Assembly: GCA_025352325.1 (NCBI GenBank)
Contig: JANXTR010000001.1
Location: forward strand, 1-54,336
Source: Microbacteriaceae bacterium
GTDB taxonomy: Bacteria; Actinomycetota; Actinomycetes; Actinomycetales; Microbacteriaceae
Length of the DNA stretch: 54,336 bases
Direction of reading: 5' to 3'
The notes under the pieces are model-generated. The model searched no databases. It was not told the origin of the DNA and worked only from the letters and a program-made list of their open reading frames with translations. How positions within the stretch are numbered: the first letter of the stretch is position 1; each line of letters opens with the position of its first letter. Below, in pieces: positions 33,113-40,805 of this stretch. The position numbers were made by a program, and so were the translations under genes.

Positions 33113-34615
33113 TCAGGCGCCTGACGCGGCGGACGTCCCCGCTGCCGAGGCTGCCGAGATGGTGGCGGCCGTGCGCAGCGGGATCCTCACGACGAACCGG
33201 GTGTCGCCCGGCTCGCTCGACACCGTGACGGATCCGGCGTGCGCCTCCACCACAGCCGACACGATCGCGAGCCCCAGCCCCGTGCTCCCCGTGGCGCGGG
33301 AGCGCGAGCCGTCGCCGCGCGCGAAGCGCTCGAACAGCACCGGCAGCAGCCCGGACGAGATGCCGGGTCCGTTGTCGGTGACGCTGACCAGGGCATCGCC
33401 GCCGTCCACCGAGAGCTCGGTCGTGACCCGTGCTCCGGCGGGCGTGTGGGTCCGGGCGTTCGCGAGCAGGTTGGCGACCACCTGGTGCAGTCGGCCGCGG
33501 TCCCCGGTGACGAGCACCGCGCCATCCGGGGTCTGCAGCTGCCAGTCGTGTTCGGAGGATGCCGCATGAGCGTCGCTGACCGCATCCGCGACGAGGGCCG
33601 TCAGATCCACCTCGCCGAGCATCAGCTCGCGGCCGGCGTCGAGCCGGGCGAGCAGCAGCAGATCCTCAACGAGCGAGGTCATTCGAATCGACTCGGATTC
33701 GATGCGCCCGAGCGAACGCACCACATCCTCGGGAAGCTCGTACCCGCCGCGACGGGTGAGCTCGGAATAGCCGCGGATCGAGGCGAGCGGCGTCCGGAGC
33801 TCGTGGCTGGCGTCTGCGACGAATTGCCGCACCTTGTCTTCGCTGACCTGCCGAGCGACGAGCGCGCCCTCGACGTGTCCGAGCAGCCGGTTGAGCGCCG
33901 CCCCCACCTGGCCGACCTCGGTGTTCGGATCAGTGTCGGCTTCCGGTACGCGGTCGGCGAGACTGACCTCGCCCTTCGCGAGCTCGAGCTCCGAGACACG
34001 CGTGGCGGTCGCCGCGACCCGACCGAGCGGACGCAGGGCTACCCGCACCACGGCGGTGCCCGCGATGGCCGCGGCCAGGAGCGCCGCCAGAGTGATGAGC
34101 CCGAAGATCAGGAGGAGGCTGTTCGACGTCGTATTTACCTCGGCGAGCGACTGCCCGACGATGACCCGGATGCCGTCCGATCGGGTGGAGCTCGCCACGC
34201 GGTACGAGCCGAGCGATCCGCCCAGATCGATCGTCTGCGGCGTCCGATCCGGTCCGGCCAGCGCGAGGAGAGCGCGCTGCTGAGCGCTGCTGAGCTTGAC
34301 CGAGACGCCGTCCTCGAGGATCGCGGCGCCGGAGGTCGTTGACCCGTCCGAGGCCAGGAGCAGACTGCCGAAGCGGCGCTGTCCGCCCTGGTCGCCAGTG
34401 GCGCCGGGTGGGCTGCCGCCCTGGGTTCCGTCGAAATTGGCGGTGAAGCCCAGGGATGCCACGACCTGCTTGTCGAGACGGTCCAGCAGGTTGGCGCGCA
34501 GGATCAGCGCGCTCGCCCCGCCCACGATGACGCTGACCACGGCCAGCAGCACGAGGATGCCCAGCACGAGGCGCCGCTGCAGGGACCAGCGGGCGGGACG
34601 GATGACGGACGGCAC
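33113..34615 (-). CDS. Sensor histidine kinase, OmpR/EnvZ class
   Basis: 500 residues. Two membrane helices (VLGILVLLAVVSVIVGGASAL and LLLIFGLITLAALLAAAIAG) bracket an extracellular sensor of about 115 residues. Then come HAMP, the dimerisation helix with phospho-His in DASHELRTPLASIRG near 268, and the ATPase boxes (NLLANARTH, VTDNGPGI, GSTGLGLAIV). It is probably paired with the response regulator at 35603, although an epimerase gene lies between. GTG start at 34615 with a TAGGAG box and an operator-like repeat just upstream. Confidence 0.92.
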   Translation of the reverse strand: MPSVIRPARWSLQRRLVLGILVLLAVVSVIVGGASALILRANLLDRLDKQVVASLGFTANFDGTQGGSPPGATGDQGGQRRFGSLLLASDGSTTSGAAILEDGVSVKLSSAQQRALLALAGPDRTPQTIDLGGSLGSYRVASSTRSDGIRVIVGQSLAEVNTTSNSLLLIFGLITLAALLAAAIAGTAVVRVALRPLGRVAATATRVSELELAKGEVSLADRVPEADTDPNTEVGQVGAALNRLLGHVEGALVARQVSEDKVRQFVADASHELRTPLASIRGYSELTRRGGYELPEDVVRSLGRIESESIRMTSLVEDLLLLARLDAGRELMLGEVDLTALVADAVSDAHAASSEHDWQLQTPDGAVLVTGDRGRLHQVVANLLANARTHTPAGARVTTELSVDGGDALVSVTDNGPGISSGLLPVLFERFARGDGSRSRATGSTGLGLAIVSAVVEAHAGSVTVSSEPGDTRFVVRIPLRTAATISAASAAGTSAASGA

Positions 34616-34637
34616 GACTCCTACTCTCGCCTTCCCG

Positions 34638-34654
34638 CTATGAAAACCCTCTGA
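34638..34654 (-). promoter_or_regulatory. Operator-like repeat upstream of the sensor kinase
   Basis: On the minus strand TTCAGAG and TTCATAG repeat with 11-bp spacing, the usual form of OmpR/PhoP-class sites. A related 17-bp site lies at exactly the same distance (23 bases) from the response-regulator start. Confidence 0.5.
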
Positions 34655-34671
34655 AGCCCGTTAGAACAGCC

Positions 34672-35532
34672 TTAGAGTTCGCTGCGCCAGGTGAACTGGG
34701 GTTCGTAGCCGAGCAGCCGGCGGGCCTTGTCGATCGAGAGCAGCGTCTCGTGCTCGCCGAGCTCCTTCGTCACCGGCACCCCCGGGAAAACCTCCGCCGC
34801 GAGCGAAGCGCTCGAGCGCGACATCACGGTGTCCGCGTTGGCGACGATGAAGGTCTCGTAGCCAGGGCCCCGAGTCTCGAGCGCCTTCTGCACGGCCTGA
34901 CCGGCATCCCGCACATCGATGTAACCCCAGAGGTTCCATTTGCGCAGCAGCGGATCGACGTCGAAAGCCGCAAAGGCACCGTACTCACTGCCATCCATGA
35001 CGTTCGAAAAGCGCAGGCCCGTCACACTCAGCTCCGGATCCCAACGGCAGAGCTCGATCGCCATCGTCTCCTCGAGGTGCTTCACCAGCGAGTACGTCGA
35101 GTTCGGCTGCGCCGGGTACCCCTCGTCGACCGGAATGTAGGGCGGCGGCACGTCGAACGGCAGGCCAAGCACGGTCTCGCTCGAGGCGTGGATGATCCGC
35201 TTGATGCCCGCCTTCCTGGCCCCCTCGAAGACGTTGAACGAGGCGAGCATGTTGTTGCGGAAAGTCGCGACGTTGGTGAGCAGCCCCGGCGCGGGAACGG
35301 CCGCGAGATGGACGACCGCATCCAGCTTCTCGAAGCGCTCCTCAACCCCGCTCAGCGCGTCGATCACCTGCCCCGAGTCAGTCAGGTCGATCTCGATGAA
35401 GCCAGACGGTCGCGCCGGGCCACCAGGCGCAGGAGCCCGATCCAAGTTGATCACGTCATAGCCGGCATCCTGTAGCCAGGCGATCACGCCTCGACCCAAC
35501 TTGCCGCTTCCCCCAGTGACCGCAATCATCAT
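34672..35532 (-). CDS. NAD(P)-dependent epimerase/dehydratase
   Basis: 286 residues of the extended SDR fold. NAD loop TGGSGKLGRGVI (TGGxGxxG type), DAVVHLAAVPAPG, the active-site YSLVKHLEE (YxxxK) and a sugar-binding C-terminal part ending FTWRSEL. The substrate is probably a nucleotide sugar or a uronate; not decidable. It lies between the genes of one two-component pair on the same strand. Start MM at 35532 after GAAGAGGAG. Confidence 0.87.
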   Translation of the reverse strand: MMIAVTGGSGKLGRGVIAWLQDAGYDVINLDRAPAPGGPARPSGFIEIDLTDSGQVIDALSGVEERFEKLDAVVHLAAVPAPGLLTNVATFRNNMLASFNVFEGARKAGIKRIIHASSETVLGLPFDVPPPYIPVDEGYPAQPNSTYSLVKHLEETMAIELCRWDPELSVTGLRFSNVMDGSEYGAFAAFDVDPLLRKWNLWGYIDVRDAGQAVQKALETRGPGYETFIVANADTVMSRSSASLAAEVFPGVPVTKELGEHETLLSIDKARRLLGYEPQFTWRSEL

Positions 35533-35602
35533 CGTCCGCTCCTCTTCGTCTCGGTCCACGGTAGCGGGCGCAGGCGGGACTCGCCGGGGAGTCGGCCGCG
35601 GC

Positions 35603-36343
35603 TCAGATCGCGGGCTTGATCAGGTAGCCGACTCCACGCACGGTGTGGATCATCGGCTCGGCATTCGCGTCGATCTTCTTGCGCAGGTACGAGATGTAAA
35701 TCTCGACGATGCTGGAGCGGCCGCCGAAGTCGTAGCTCCAGACTCGGTCGAGGATCTGCGACTTGCTGAGCACCCGACGCGGGTTGCGCATGAGGTAGCG
35801 GAGCAGCTCGAACTCGGTGGCCGTGAGCTCGATCGGCACCCCGTTGCGTGACACCTCGTAGCTCTCCTCGTTGAGGAGCAGATCGCCGACTCGCAGCTCG
35901 GGGTCCACCGCGTCGCTGACGATACGCGAGGAGCGGCGGATGAGGCCGCGCAGGCGGGCCACGACCTCCTCGAGGCTGAACGGCTTGGTGACGTAGTCGT
36001 CGCCGCCGGCGGTGAGTCCGGCGATACGGTCGTCGACCGAATCCTTCGCGGTGAGGAAGAGCACCGGGATGTCCAGGCCGTCGGCCCGCATCCGGTGCAG
36101 CACCTCCATGCCGTCCAGGTCGGGCATCATCACGTCGAGCACGACCACGTCCGGCTTGAACTGACGGGCGATAGCGAGAGCCTGCTGGCCGCCGGTGGCG
36201 GTGCGGACGTCCCATCCCTCGTAGCGCAGCGCCATCTGAAGAAGGTCTCCGAGCGAGACCTCGTCATCCACGACGAGAGCGCGGACAGGGGTGCCGTCGA
36301 TGCGGGTGAGCTTGGCCGGTGGGAGAGCCTGGGGTGTTGTCAC
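35603..36343 (-). CDS. OmpR-family response regulator
   Basis: 246 residues. Receiver domain 20-135 with acidic pocket VVDDE, phospho-Asp in VVLDVMMPDLDG, Thr in FLTAKD and Lys in YVTKPF. A winged-helix DNA-binding domain (155-243) carries ELTATEFELLRYLM and SSIVEIYISYLRKKI. Closest in layout to actinobacterial TcrA/PrrA-type regulators. GTG start 36343 after a possible TAGACG -10 box. Autoregulation is suggested by the repeat at 36366. Confidence 0.93.
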   Translation of the reverse strand: MTTPQALPPAKLTRIDGTPVRALVVDDEVSLGDLLQMALRYEGWDVRTATGGQQALAIARQFKPDVVVLDVMMPDLDGMEVLHRMRADGLDIPVLFLTAKDSVDDRIAGLTAGGDDYVTKPFSLEEVVARLRGLIRRSSRIVSDAVDPELRVGDLLLNEESYEVSRNGVPIELTATEFELLRYLMRNPRRVLSKSQILDRVWSYDFGGRSSIVEIYISYLRKKIDANAEPMIHTVRGVGYLIKPAI

Positions 36344-36365
36344 TCGTCTATGAGGCTCTCGGTTC

Positions 36366-36382
36366 CTATGAGAACTCTGTGA
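36366..36382 (-). promoter_or_regulatory. Operator-like repeat upstream of the response regulator
   Basis: On the plus strand CTATGAGAACTCTGTGA; on the minus strand TCTCACAG and TCTCATAG repeat with 11-bp spacing, and a third CTCATAG lies closer to the start. It matches the site before the sensor kinase at 14 of 17 positions and at the same distance from the start codon. Confidence 0.55.
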
Positions 36383-36472
36383 GACGCATCAGCGCCTGCC
36401 GAGCAAGTTCGGGTCGAGCTCGGTAAGCACTGAAGCGCCTCACCCCGTGGTGAGCGGTAGTGCGCGGGTGGA

Positions 36473-36661
36473 TCAGGCTCGGTGGGCGCCGCGCGGGCGG
36501 TAGTTGCCGCCCCGGACGATGAGGGCGACCATCCCGAAAAGTACGAGGACGGCGACGAGGGCGACCGTAGGAACTGGCTCGAGGCCGAGACCCGCGACGT
36601 GCTCGTGCGCCAGGGTGGCGACCTGCTTGGCCGGTCCTGCGTAGTTCCCCAGCTGATCCAT
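36473..36661 (-). CDS. Small single-pass membrane protein
   Basis: 62 residues. Soluble N-terminus MDQLGNYAGPAKQVATLAHE, one membrane helix PTVALVAVLVLFGMVALIV, and a basic C-terminal tail RGGNYRPRGAHRA that would stay inside. ATG 36661 follows GGAGACGGAC. The helix is well formed and the frame uses normal third-position G/C, so it is likely real. Function unknown; it starts between two ORF-free stretches. Confidence 0.6.
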   Translation of the reverse strand: MDQLGNYAGPAKQVATLAHEHVAGLGLEPVPTVALVAVLVLFGMVALIVRGGNYRPRGAHRA

Positions 36662-36757
36662 TTGTCCGTCTCCGTGTGCGACCCGCCCGTCCCGGCGAGT
36701 CTGTCTGTCAGTGGAAAGGAGGACCGGTTTGTCCCCCACATGAAACCTACGACCATG

Positions 36758-36844
36758 CCCCCCCAAATGCCGACACCCGAGAGGGGGGTCCGTCTCCCCC
36801 ACTGCGGGGGGTGTCCTCCCAAATGCCGACGCTCGAACGGGGGT
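36758..36844. repeat. Direct repeats bounded by C- and G-runs
   Basis: Two copies (36758-36788 and 36815-36844) share CCCAAATGCCGAC, then CGA and a G5-6 run. A third C5/G6 hairpin lies between them (36796-36811), and two further GGGGGACA words follow (36859-36866, 36871-36877), mirrored by TTTGTCCCCC at 36729-36737. No gene is visible in 36662-36902 apart from this. Confidence 0.7.
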
Positions 36845-36902
36845 GAAATTCGACTTTCGGGGGACAAGTCGGGGGACATCCCGCGAAACGAGGGAGGACA
36901 GG

Positions 36903-37568
36903 ATGCGGACACGGGGAGCCCATCGCGGCGATGACCGCGGCAGCGCGCACAATGGTCACGTGACCGCCAGCCAGCCCATGCTCTCCCTCTGGGACGAGCC
37001 GCCGAGCCGACACACCGACCGCATCGTCGCCGATGCGACGGATCGCATGGCGTGGCTGAAGGCGCGAGCCCGCGGCGTCACCGCCACCGATGTCGCCCGC
37101 CTCTCCGGCCCGAAGGCGCTGCGGGCTCTTGCCCTCGAGAAGCTACTGGGCAGCGGCTTCTCGGGCAATGCGTTCACCGCGCACGGTCGGCTGCGAGAGC
37201 CCGAGATCGCACACTGGGCGCGCCGGGTCTATGGGATGCAGGCGAGCAGCGCGCTGTTCCACGCCGACGGCAGGCGCGACCACCTCGCCACCCCCGATGG
37301 CTGGCGCGAGAGGGGCTCCGTCCTCGAGCTGTGCGAGATCAAGACCACGAACTCGGCGTGGAAGAGCATCCCCCGCCACTACCTGCGGCAGGTCTGGTGG
37401 CAGCAGTACGTCCTAGGTGCCGAGCGCACGCTCGTCGTCTGGGAGCAGCACGACGACTTCGTGCCCATCGGAGCCGAGCCCGAGTGCCGCTGGGTGGACC
37501 GGGACGAGAACGAGGTCTACCGGCTCGTCGGCCTGGCCGACCAGTTGCTGCTTGCGATGAAGCGGTAG
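36903..37568 (+). CDS. YqaJ-like exonuclease / viral recombinase family protein
   Basis: 221 residues from ATG 36903, which has a strong AGGGAGGACAGG site; GTG 36960 is the alternative and may match homologues better. RARGVTATDVARLSG is the usual opening of YqaJ domains; later come HGRLREPEIAHWA and the nuclease core VLELCEIKTTNSAWK (E-x-K), then RHYLRQVWWQQYVLG. Such proteins trim 5' ends during recombination and are usually phage-borne, but no phage genes are nearby. Confidence 0.8.
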   Translation: MRTRGAHRGDDRGSAHNGHVTASQPMLSLWDEPPSRHTDRIVADATDRMAWLKARARGVTATDVARLSGPKALRALALEKLLGSGFSGNAFTAHGRLREPEIAHWARRVYGMQASSALFHADGRRDHLATPDGWRERGSVLELCEIKTTNSAWKSIPRHYLRQVWWQQYVLGAERTLVVWEQHDDFVPIGAEPECRWVDRDENEVYRLVGLADQLLLAMKR

Positions 37569-38180
37569 CGCGAGCCCGACCCCGAAAGCGACGACCCAGG
37601 CGAGTCCGATCGTGGTCGCCACCCACTCGAATCGGCTGCCCCATACCGTCTCGAACTGGAAGAGCGACATCAGGCCTCCTGCCGTCGAGGCGGCCGCCAC
37701 CGCGATCGCCGCCACCACCGAGACGCGCGCCAGCGCCCGATGCCCCGCGGCGAACGCGCACTGCATGATCGCCCAACTGGCGGACGCGAAAGCGAGCACC
37801 GCCGAGAAGGTGTGCACGAAGTCCTGGACGGTGAAGGTCGCGCCGACAGGGACCGGGCAGCCCGGCGTGCAGCTGACCTGCGAGTCGACCAGGAAGAACA
37901 CGCTCGCCAGTGCGAGCGACAGTGAGGGGCGCCACCAGCGGAACACGCGGGCCCGCGAGCGGATGCCGCGTCCCGCCGCGGCGATGAGCAGCCCGCCGGC
38001 GCCGATCAACAACAGCACCGCCTCGAAGGCGCGAGCCGTCGGCATCCCCGGGGCGCCCAGCTCGCTGACGTAGACGTTACCGCCGACCCGAAGTTTCGCC
38101 GACCACAGCAGCACCAGCGCGACCGCCATGACGATCGTGCCGAGGAGCGCGACCAGCCGGGTGACCAGGCCGGTGATCAC
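37413..38180 (-). CDS. DUF998-like integral membrane protein
   Basis: 255 residues with about six helices. The motif SCTPGCPVPVGATFTVQDFVHTFSA between helices is typical of DUF998. GTG 38180 overlaps the stop of the upstream membrane protein (GTGA), so the two are coupled. The last about 50 codons run antisense through the 3' end of the YqaJ gene. The final helix (LAWVVAFGVGLALPLHR) ends right where the overlap begins, so the remainder may be read-through. Confidence 0.72.
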   Translation of the reverse strand: MITGLVTRLVALLGTIVMAVALVLLWSAKLRVGGNVYVSELGAPGMPTARAFEAVLLLIGAGGLLIAAAGRGIRSRARVFRWWRPSLSLALASVFFLVDSQVSCTPGCPVPVGATFTVQDFVHTFSAVLAFASASWAIMQCAFAAGHRALARVSVVAAIAVAAASTAGGLMSLFQFETVWGSRFEWVATTIGLAWVVAFGVGLALPLHRKQQLVGQADEPVDLVLVPVHPAALGLGSDGHEVVVLLPDDERALGT

Positions 38181-38860
38181 GCGGGGGGAAGCGGCCAGCG
38201 ATCCCGCGTGCGCGAGACGCGGATGACGCCGGCGCCGACGCCGAACACGACCGCCGCGATCAGCAGAACGTAGAACGCGACTGAGAAGTAGCCCTCCGGC
38301 GACAGCGAGGGATCGAGGAACGGGTACGGGTACCAGGTGGGCTTGTGAGCGGTCTCGTTGTAGGCCAGCGGACCACGGATCAGCGTGTAGATGGCCCAGA
38401 CGATCGGGAAGGCAATGATGACCTGAAGGTCCCTCCACTCGAGCCGGCGGCGACCCGGCGCGAAGAACCAGTCGGCGATGAGCAGCAGCGGCGCGACGAC
38501 GTGCAGGATCTCGTTCGACCAGGCGACCGTCATGCCCTGTGGCAGCTCGACGCCGCGGAGCAGCAGGTTGTAGACCACGAAGGTCACGACCATGTAGCTC
38601 GTGATGCTGGCGCGCAGCAGAGCAAACCAACGAGGGTCACCCTCGTTGCGGATCAGGCAGACGGACCCGATCGCGAAGACGATCACGGCCCCGACGTTCG
38701 AGTCGATCGTGAAGAAGCTGAAGAAGTTGATGAAGACGCCCGAGCGGTTCTGGATGCCGAGTTCAGTCCAGTACTCGTATGTCCTGATGAGCTGGACGAC
38801 TATGGCGGCGATGCCTGCGATGGCTCCGGCGATCCGCAGGACGATGAACAATGCGCGCAT
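38177..38860 (-). CDS. Pr6Pr-like integral membrane protein
   Basis: 227 residues with six helices. Pattern FFSFFTIDSNVGAVIVFAIG and WSNEILHVVAPLLLIADWFF matches the FAR-17a/AIG1-like Pr6Pr membrane family; the conserved H of EILHVVAPL is present. Function unknown. ATG 38860 starts at MRALFIVLRIAG; eleven extra upstream codons are unlikely. First gene of a two-gene unit with the DUF998-like protein. Confidence 0.78.
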   Translation of the reverse strand: MRALFIVLRIAGAIAGIAAIVVQLIRTYEYWTELGIQNRSGVFINFFSFFTIDSNVGAVIVFAIGSVCLIRNEGDPRWFALLRASITSYMVVTFVVYNLLLRGVELPQGMTVAWSNEILHVVAPLLLIADWFFAPGRRRLEWRDLQVIIAFPIVWAIYTLIRGPLAYNETAHKPTWYPYPFLDPSLSPEGYFSVAFYVLLIAAVVFGVGAGVIRVSRTRDRWPLPPA

Positions 38861-39007
38861 GTCTACTCCATCCGGGCACGACTTGCCCCCCACGAAATCC
38901 TAGCGGGGCAGTTCGGGCCCTCGGAAGGTTTGCAGCACGGTGATGTGGCCGTAACACCGCGGAATCATTGCCCCACTTTACTGGAGTCAATGGCGGGGAG
39001 GCCGAAG

Positions 39008-39973
39008 ATGACCACGATGCGCGCCATGACGATGTCGGCGGCCGGCGGGCCCGAAGTGCTCGAGATGTCTGAGATCGAGCGCCCTGTGCGAGTTGGCGCC
39101 GAGGTCCTGGTGAAAGTCATTGCGGCCGGGGTGAATCCGATCGACGTCAAGACCCGCAACGGCCAGGGTGCGTTCGGTGCGGTGCAGAGCTTGCCAGTGG
39201 TCCTGGGCAACGACTTCAGCGGAATCGTCGTCGAGGCGCCGTACACCGCGCACCCGCTCCAGCCGGGCACCGAGGTGTACGGCATGGGCATGGTGCCGCG
39301 CATGAGCGGTGCCTACGCCGAGTACCTGACCGTCTCGGAGCTCAGCGTCATCCGCAAGCCGCCGTCGCTGTCGCACGTCGAGGCGGCCGGGGTCCCGCTT
39401 GCCGCGCTGACGGCCTGGGGGATGGTGGTCGAGACGGCGAAGGCCCACGAGGGGCAGCGGATGCTGATCCACGCCGGCGCCGGGGGTGTCGGCCATTTCG
39501 CGGTTCAGTTCGCTGCCTTCTTCGGGGCTCATGTGATCGCCACCGGCTCGACCCGCAACCTCGGCTGGCTCAGGGAACTCGGAGCCGCTCAGGTCATCGA
39601 CCACTCCGTCAGCCGCTTCGAGGATGAGGTGAAGGACGTCGCCGTCGTCATCGACCTGATCGGCAACGTGCTTGACGACACGGGCACGCGCTCACTCGGT
39701 GTGATCCGCCCCGGAGGCTTGATCGTCAACGCTCCCGGCGGCAGTTGGCCGACGATGGCTGAGGAGGCCGCAGCGGCAGGGGTGCGTGCCACCGGTTTCC
39801 AGGTCGCGCCCGATGGGGCGACGCTCGCGATCATCTCGCGACTCCTGGAGTCGAGCGACGTGAAGGTGTTCGTCGACCAGGTCTTCGACCTCGAACAGGC
39901 GGCAGACGCACACCGTCAGATCGAAGCGGGCCACACCCGCGGCAAGATCGTGCTGAAAGTCTGCGAGGGCTAG
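39008..39973 (+). CDS. Zinc-independent NADP oxidoreductase, quinone reductase type
   Basis: 321 residues of the medium-chain dehydrogenase superfamily. GroES-like domain 1-120 (VIAAGVNPIDVKTRNG, VLGNDFSGIV), Rossmann loop LIHAGAGGVGHFAVQFAAFFG near 150, C-terminal HTRGKIVLKV. Zinc-binding Cys/His residues are absent, as in quinone oxidoreductases. ATG 39008 chosen for the GGGGAGG site; ATG 38990 is in frame. Substrate unknown. Confidence 0.87.
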   Translation: MTTMRAMTMSAAGGPEVLEMSEIERPVRVGAEVLVKVIAAGVNPIDVKTRNGQGAFGAVQSLPVVLGNDFSGIVVEAPYTAHPLQPGTEVYGMGMVPRMSGAYAEYLTVSELSVIRKPPSLSHVEAAGVPLAALTAWGMVVETAKAHEGQRMLIHAGAGGVGHFAVQFAAFFGAHVIATGSTRNLGWLRELGAAQVIDHSVSRFEDEVKDVAVVIDLIGNVLDDTGTRSLGVIRPGGLIVNAPGGSWPTMAEEAAAAGVRATGFQVAPDGATLAIISRLLESSDVKVFVDQVFDLEQAADAHRQIEAGHTRGKIVLKVCEG

Positions 39974-39986
39974 AGCTCCCCGCTCG

Positions 39987-40517
39987 CTACAGGGAGCGCT
40001 CTCGCACGAAATCGTCTTCCCAGCGCTCGCCAACGAGGAACTTCTTGGTGCCGACCCGCGCGAACCCGGTCTTCTCGTAGAAGCGGTTCGCGCGTGCGTT
40101 CTCCTCGTTCACGCCGAGCCAGACGCCGATCGCACCGCGGGCGCGGGCCTCGTCGAGGCTGGCGTCCATCAGAGCGGATGACACGCCCGCCCCATGATGG
40201 CCCGGCAGCACGTACACCTTGCTCAGCTCCACCGTCGGGCGCAGCGTGATCGCGGCCGCGACGTCGCCGTCGTGCGGTTCGCCGAACACCAGCATCGTGT
40301 ACCCGACCGGCTGACCGTTGAGCTCGGCGAGGAATAGCGCCCGTTCGGCATCGGCGAGGTACCCCGCAAAAGAGATCTCGGTCAGGTTCTTCGCGATGAA
40401 GTCGGCCTTGGCTTCGTCGCTGGTATGCGGCGGGCAGGCGAGCGGGAAGGTAGCGGCGGCCACGGCGGCCAGAGCCGCGGCATCCGCCGACACGGCGGGA
40501 CGGATGACGACAGGCAC
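39987..40517 (-). CDS. GNAT acetyltransferase
   Basis: 176 residues. VIRPAVSADAAALAAVAAATFPL opens the domain; acetyl-CoA motif VYVLPGHHGAGVSSALMDASL near 107; WLGVNEENARANRFYEKTGFARVG is the classic GNAT end. Substrate unknown. GTG start 40517; the longer frame would include the hairpin at 40565. Convergent with the oxidoreductase gene, 13 bases apart. Confidence 0.85.
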   Translation of the reverse strand: MPVVIRPAVSADAAALAAVAAATFPLACPPHTSDEAKADFIAKNLTEISFAGYLADAERALFLAELNGQPVGYTMLVFGEPHDGDVAAAITLRPTVELSKVYVLPGHHGAGVSSALMDASLDEARARGAIGVWLGVNEENARANRFYEKTGFARVGTKKFLVGERWEDDFVRERSL

Positions 40518-40564
40518 AGCCTCTACGATACCGAGAGCCCGCGCAGAGACCCCGCCCGCCCGCG

Positions 40565-40603
40565 CACTCCCGTTGTGTAGGACTCTCCTACACGACGGGA
40601 GTG
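40565..40603. repeat. Long hairpin upstream of the acetyltransferase
   Basis: Arms of 18 bases (CACTCCCGTTGTGTAGGA and its near complement) match at 17 positions around a 3-base loop. It lies 47 bases before GTG 40517, in the 288-base gap 40518-40805. The rest of the gap shows no gene. It could be an operator, a terminator or a dispersed palindrome. Confidence 0.75.
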
Positions 40604-40763
40604 TGCCGAGAGGAGGGTCAGCGATCGATCGCGGCGTCGATCGGCTCCATGCACTCCGCAAAGTACGCACTGTGCTTACGTCGGGGAGCGCCGGGGCGGG
40701 AGCACCGGCTCGGGTCGAGACGGTCGGATCGGGTGACGTTTGTCGACAGCTCCCCCAGGTACA

Positions 40764-40799
40764 CGGAAAGGGGCCCCGCCGAAGCGGAACCCCTTTCCG
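40764..40799 (-). terminator. Terminator after rplA
   Basis: Perfect 10-bp arms CGGAAAGGGG and CCCCTTTCCG with an inner CCGC-TTCG-GCGG stem, starting 6 bases after the rplA stop. No T-run. Confidence 0.75.
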
Positions 40800-40805
40800 A
40801 TGTGG

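Noticed and set aside
36758-36844. CRISPR-like repeat pair
   Set aside because: Only two imperfect copies, no constant spacer length and no cas gene.
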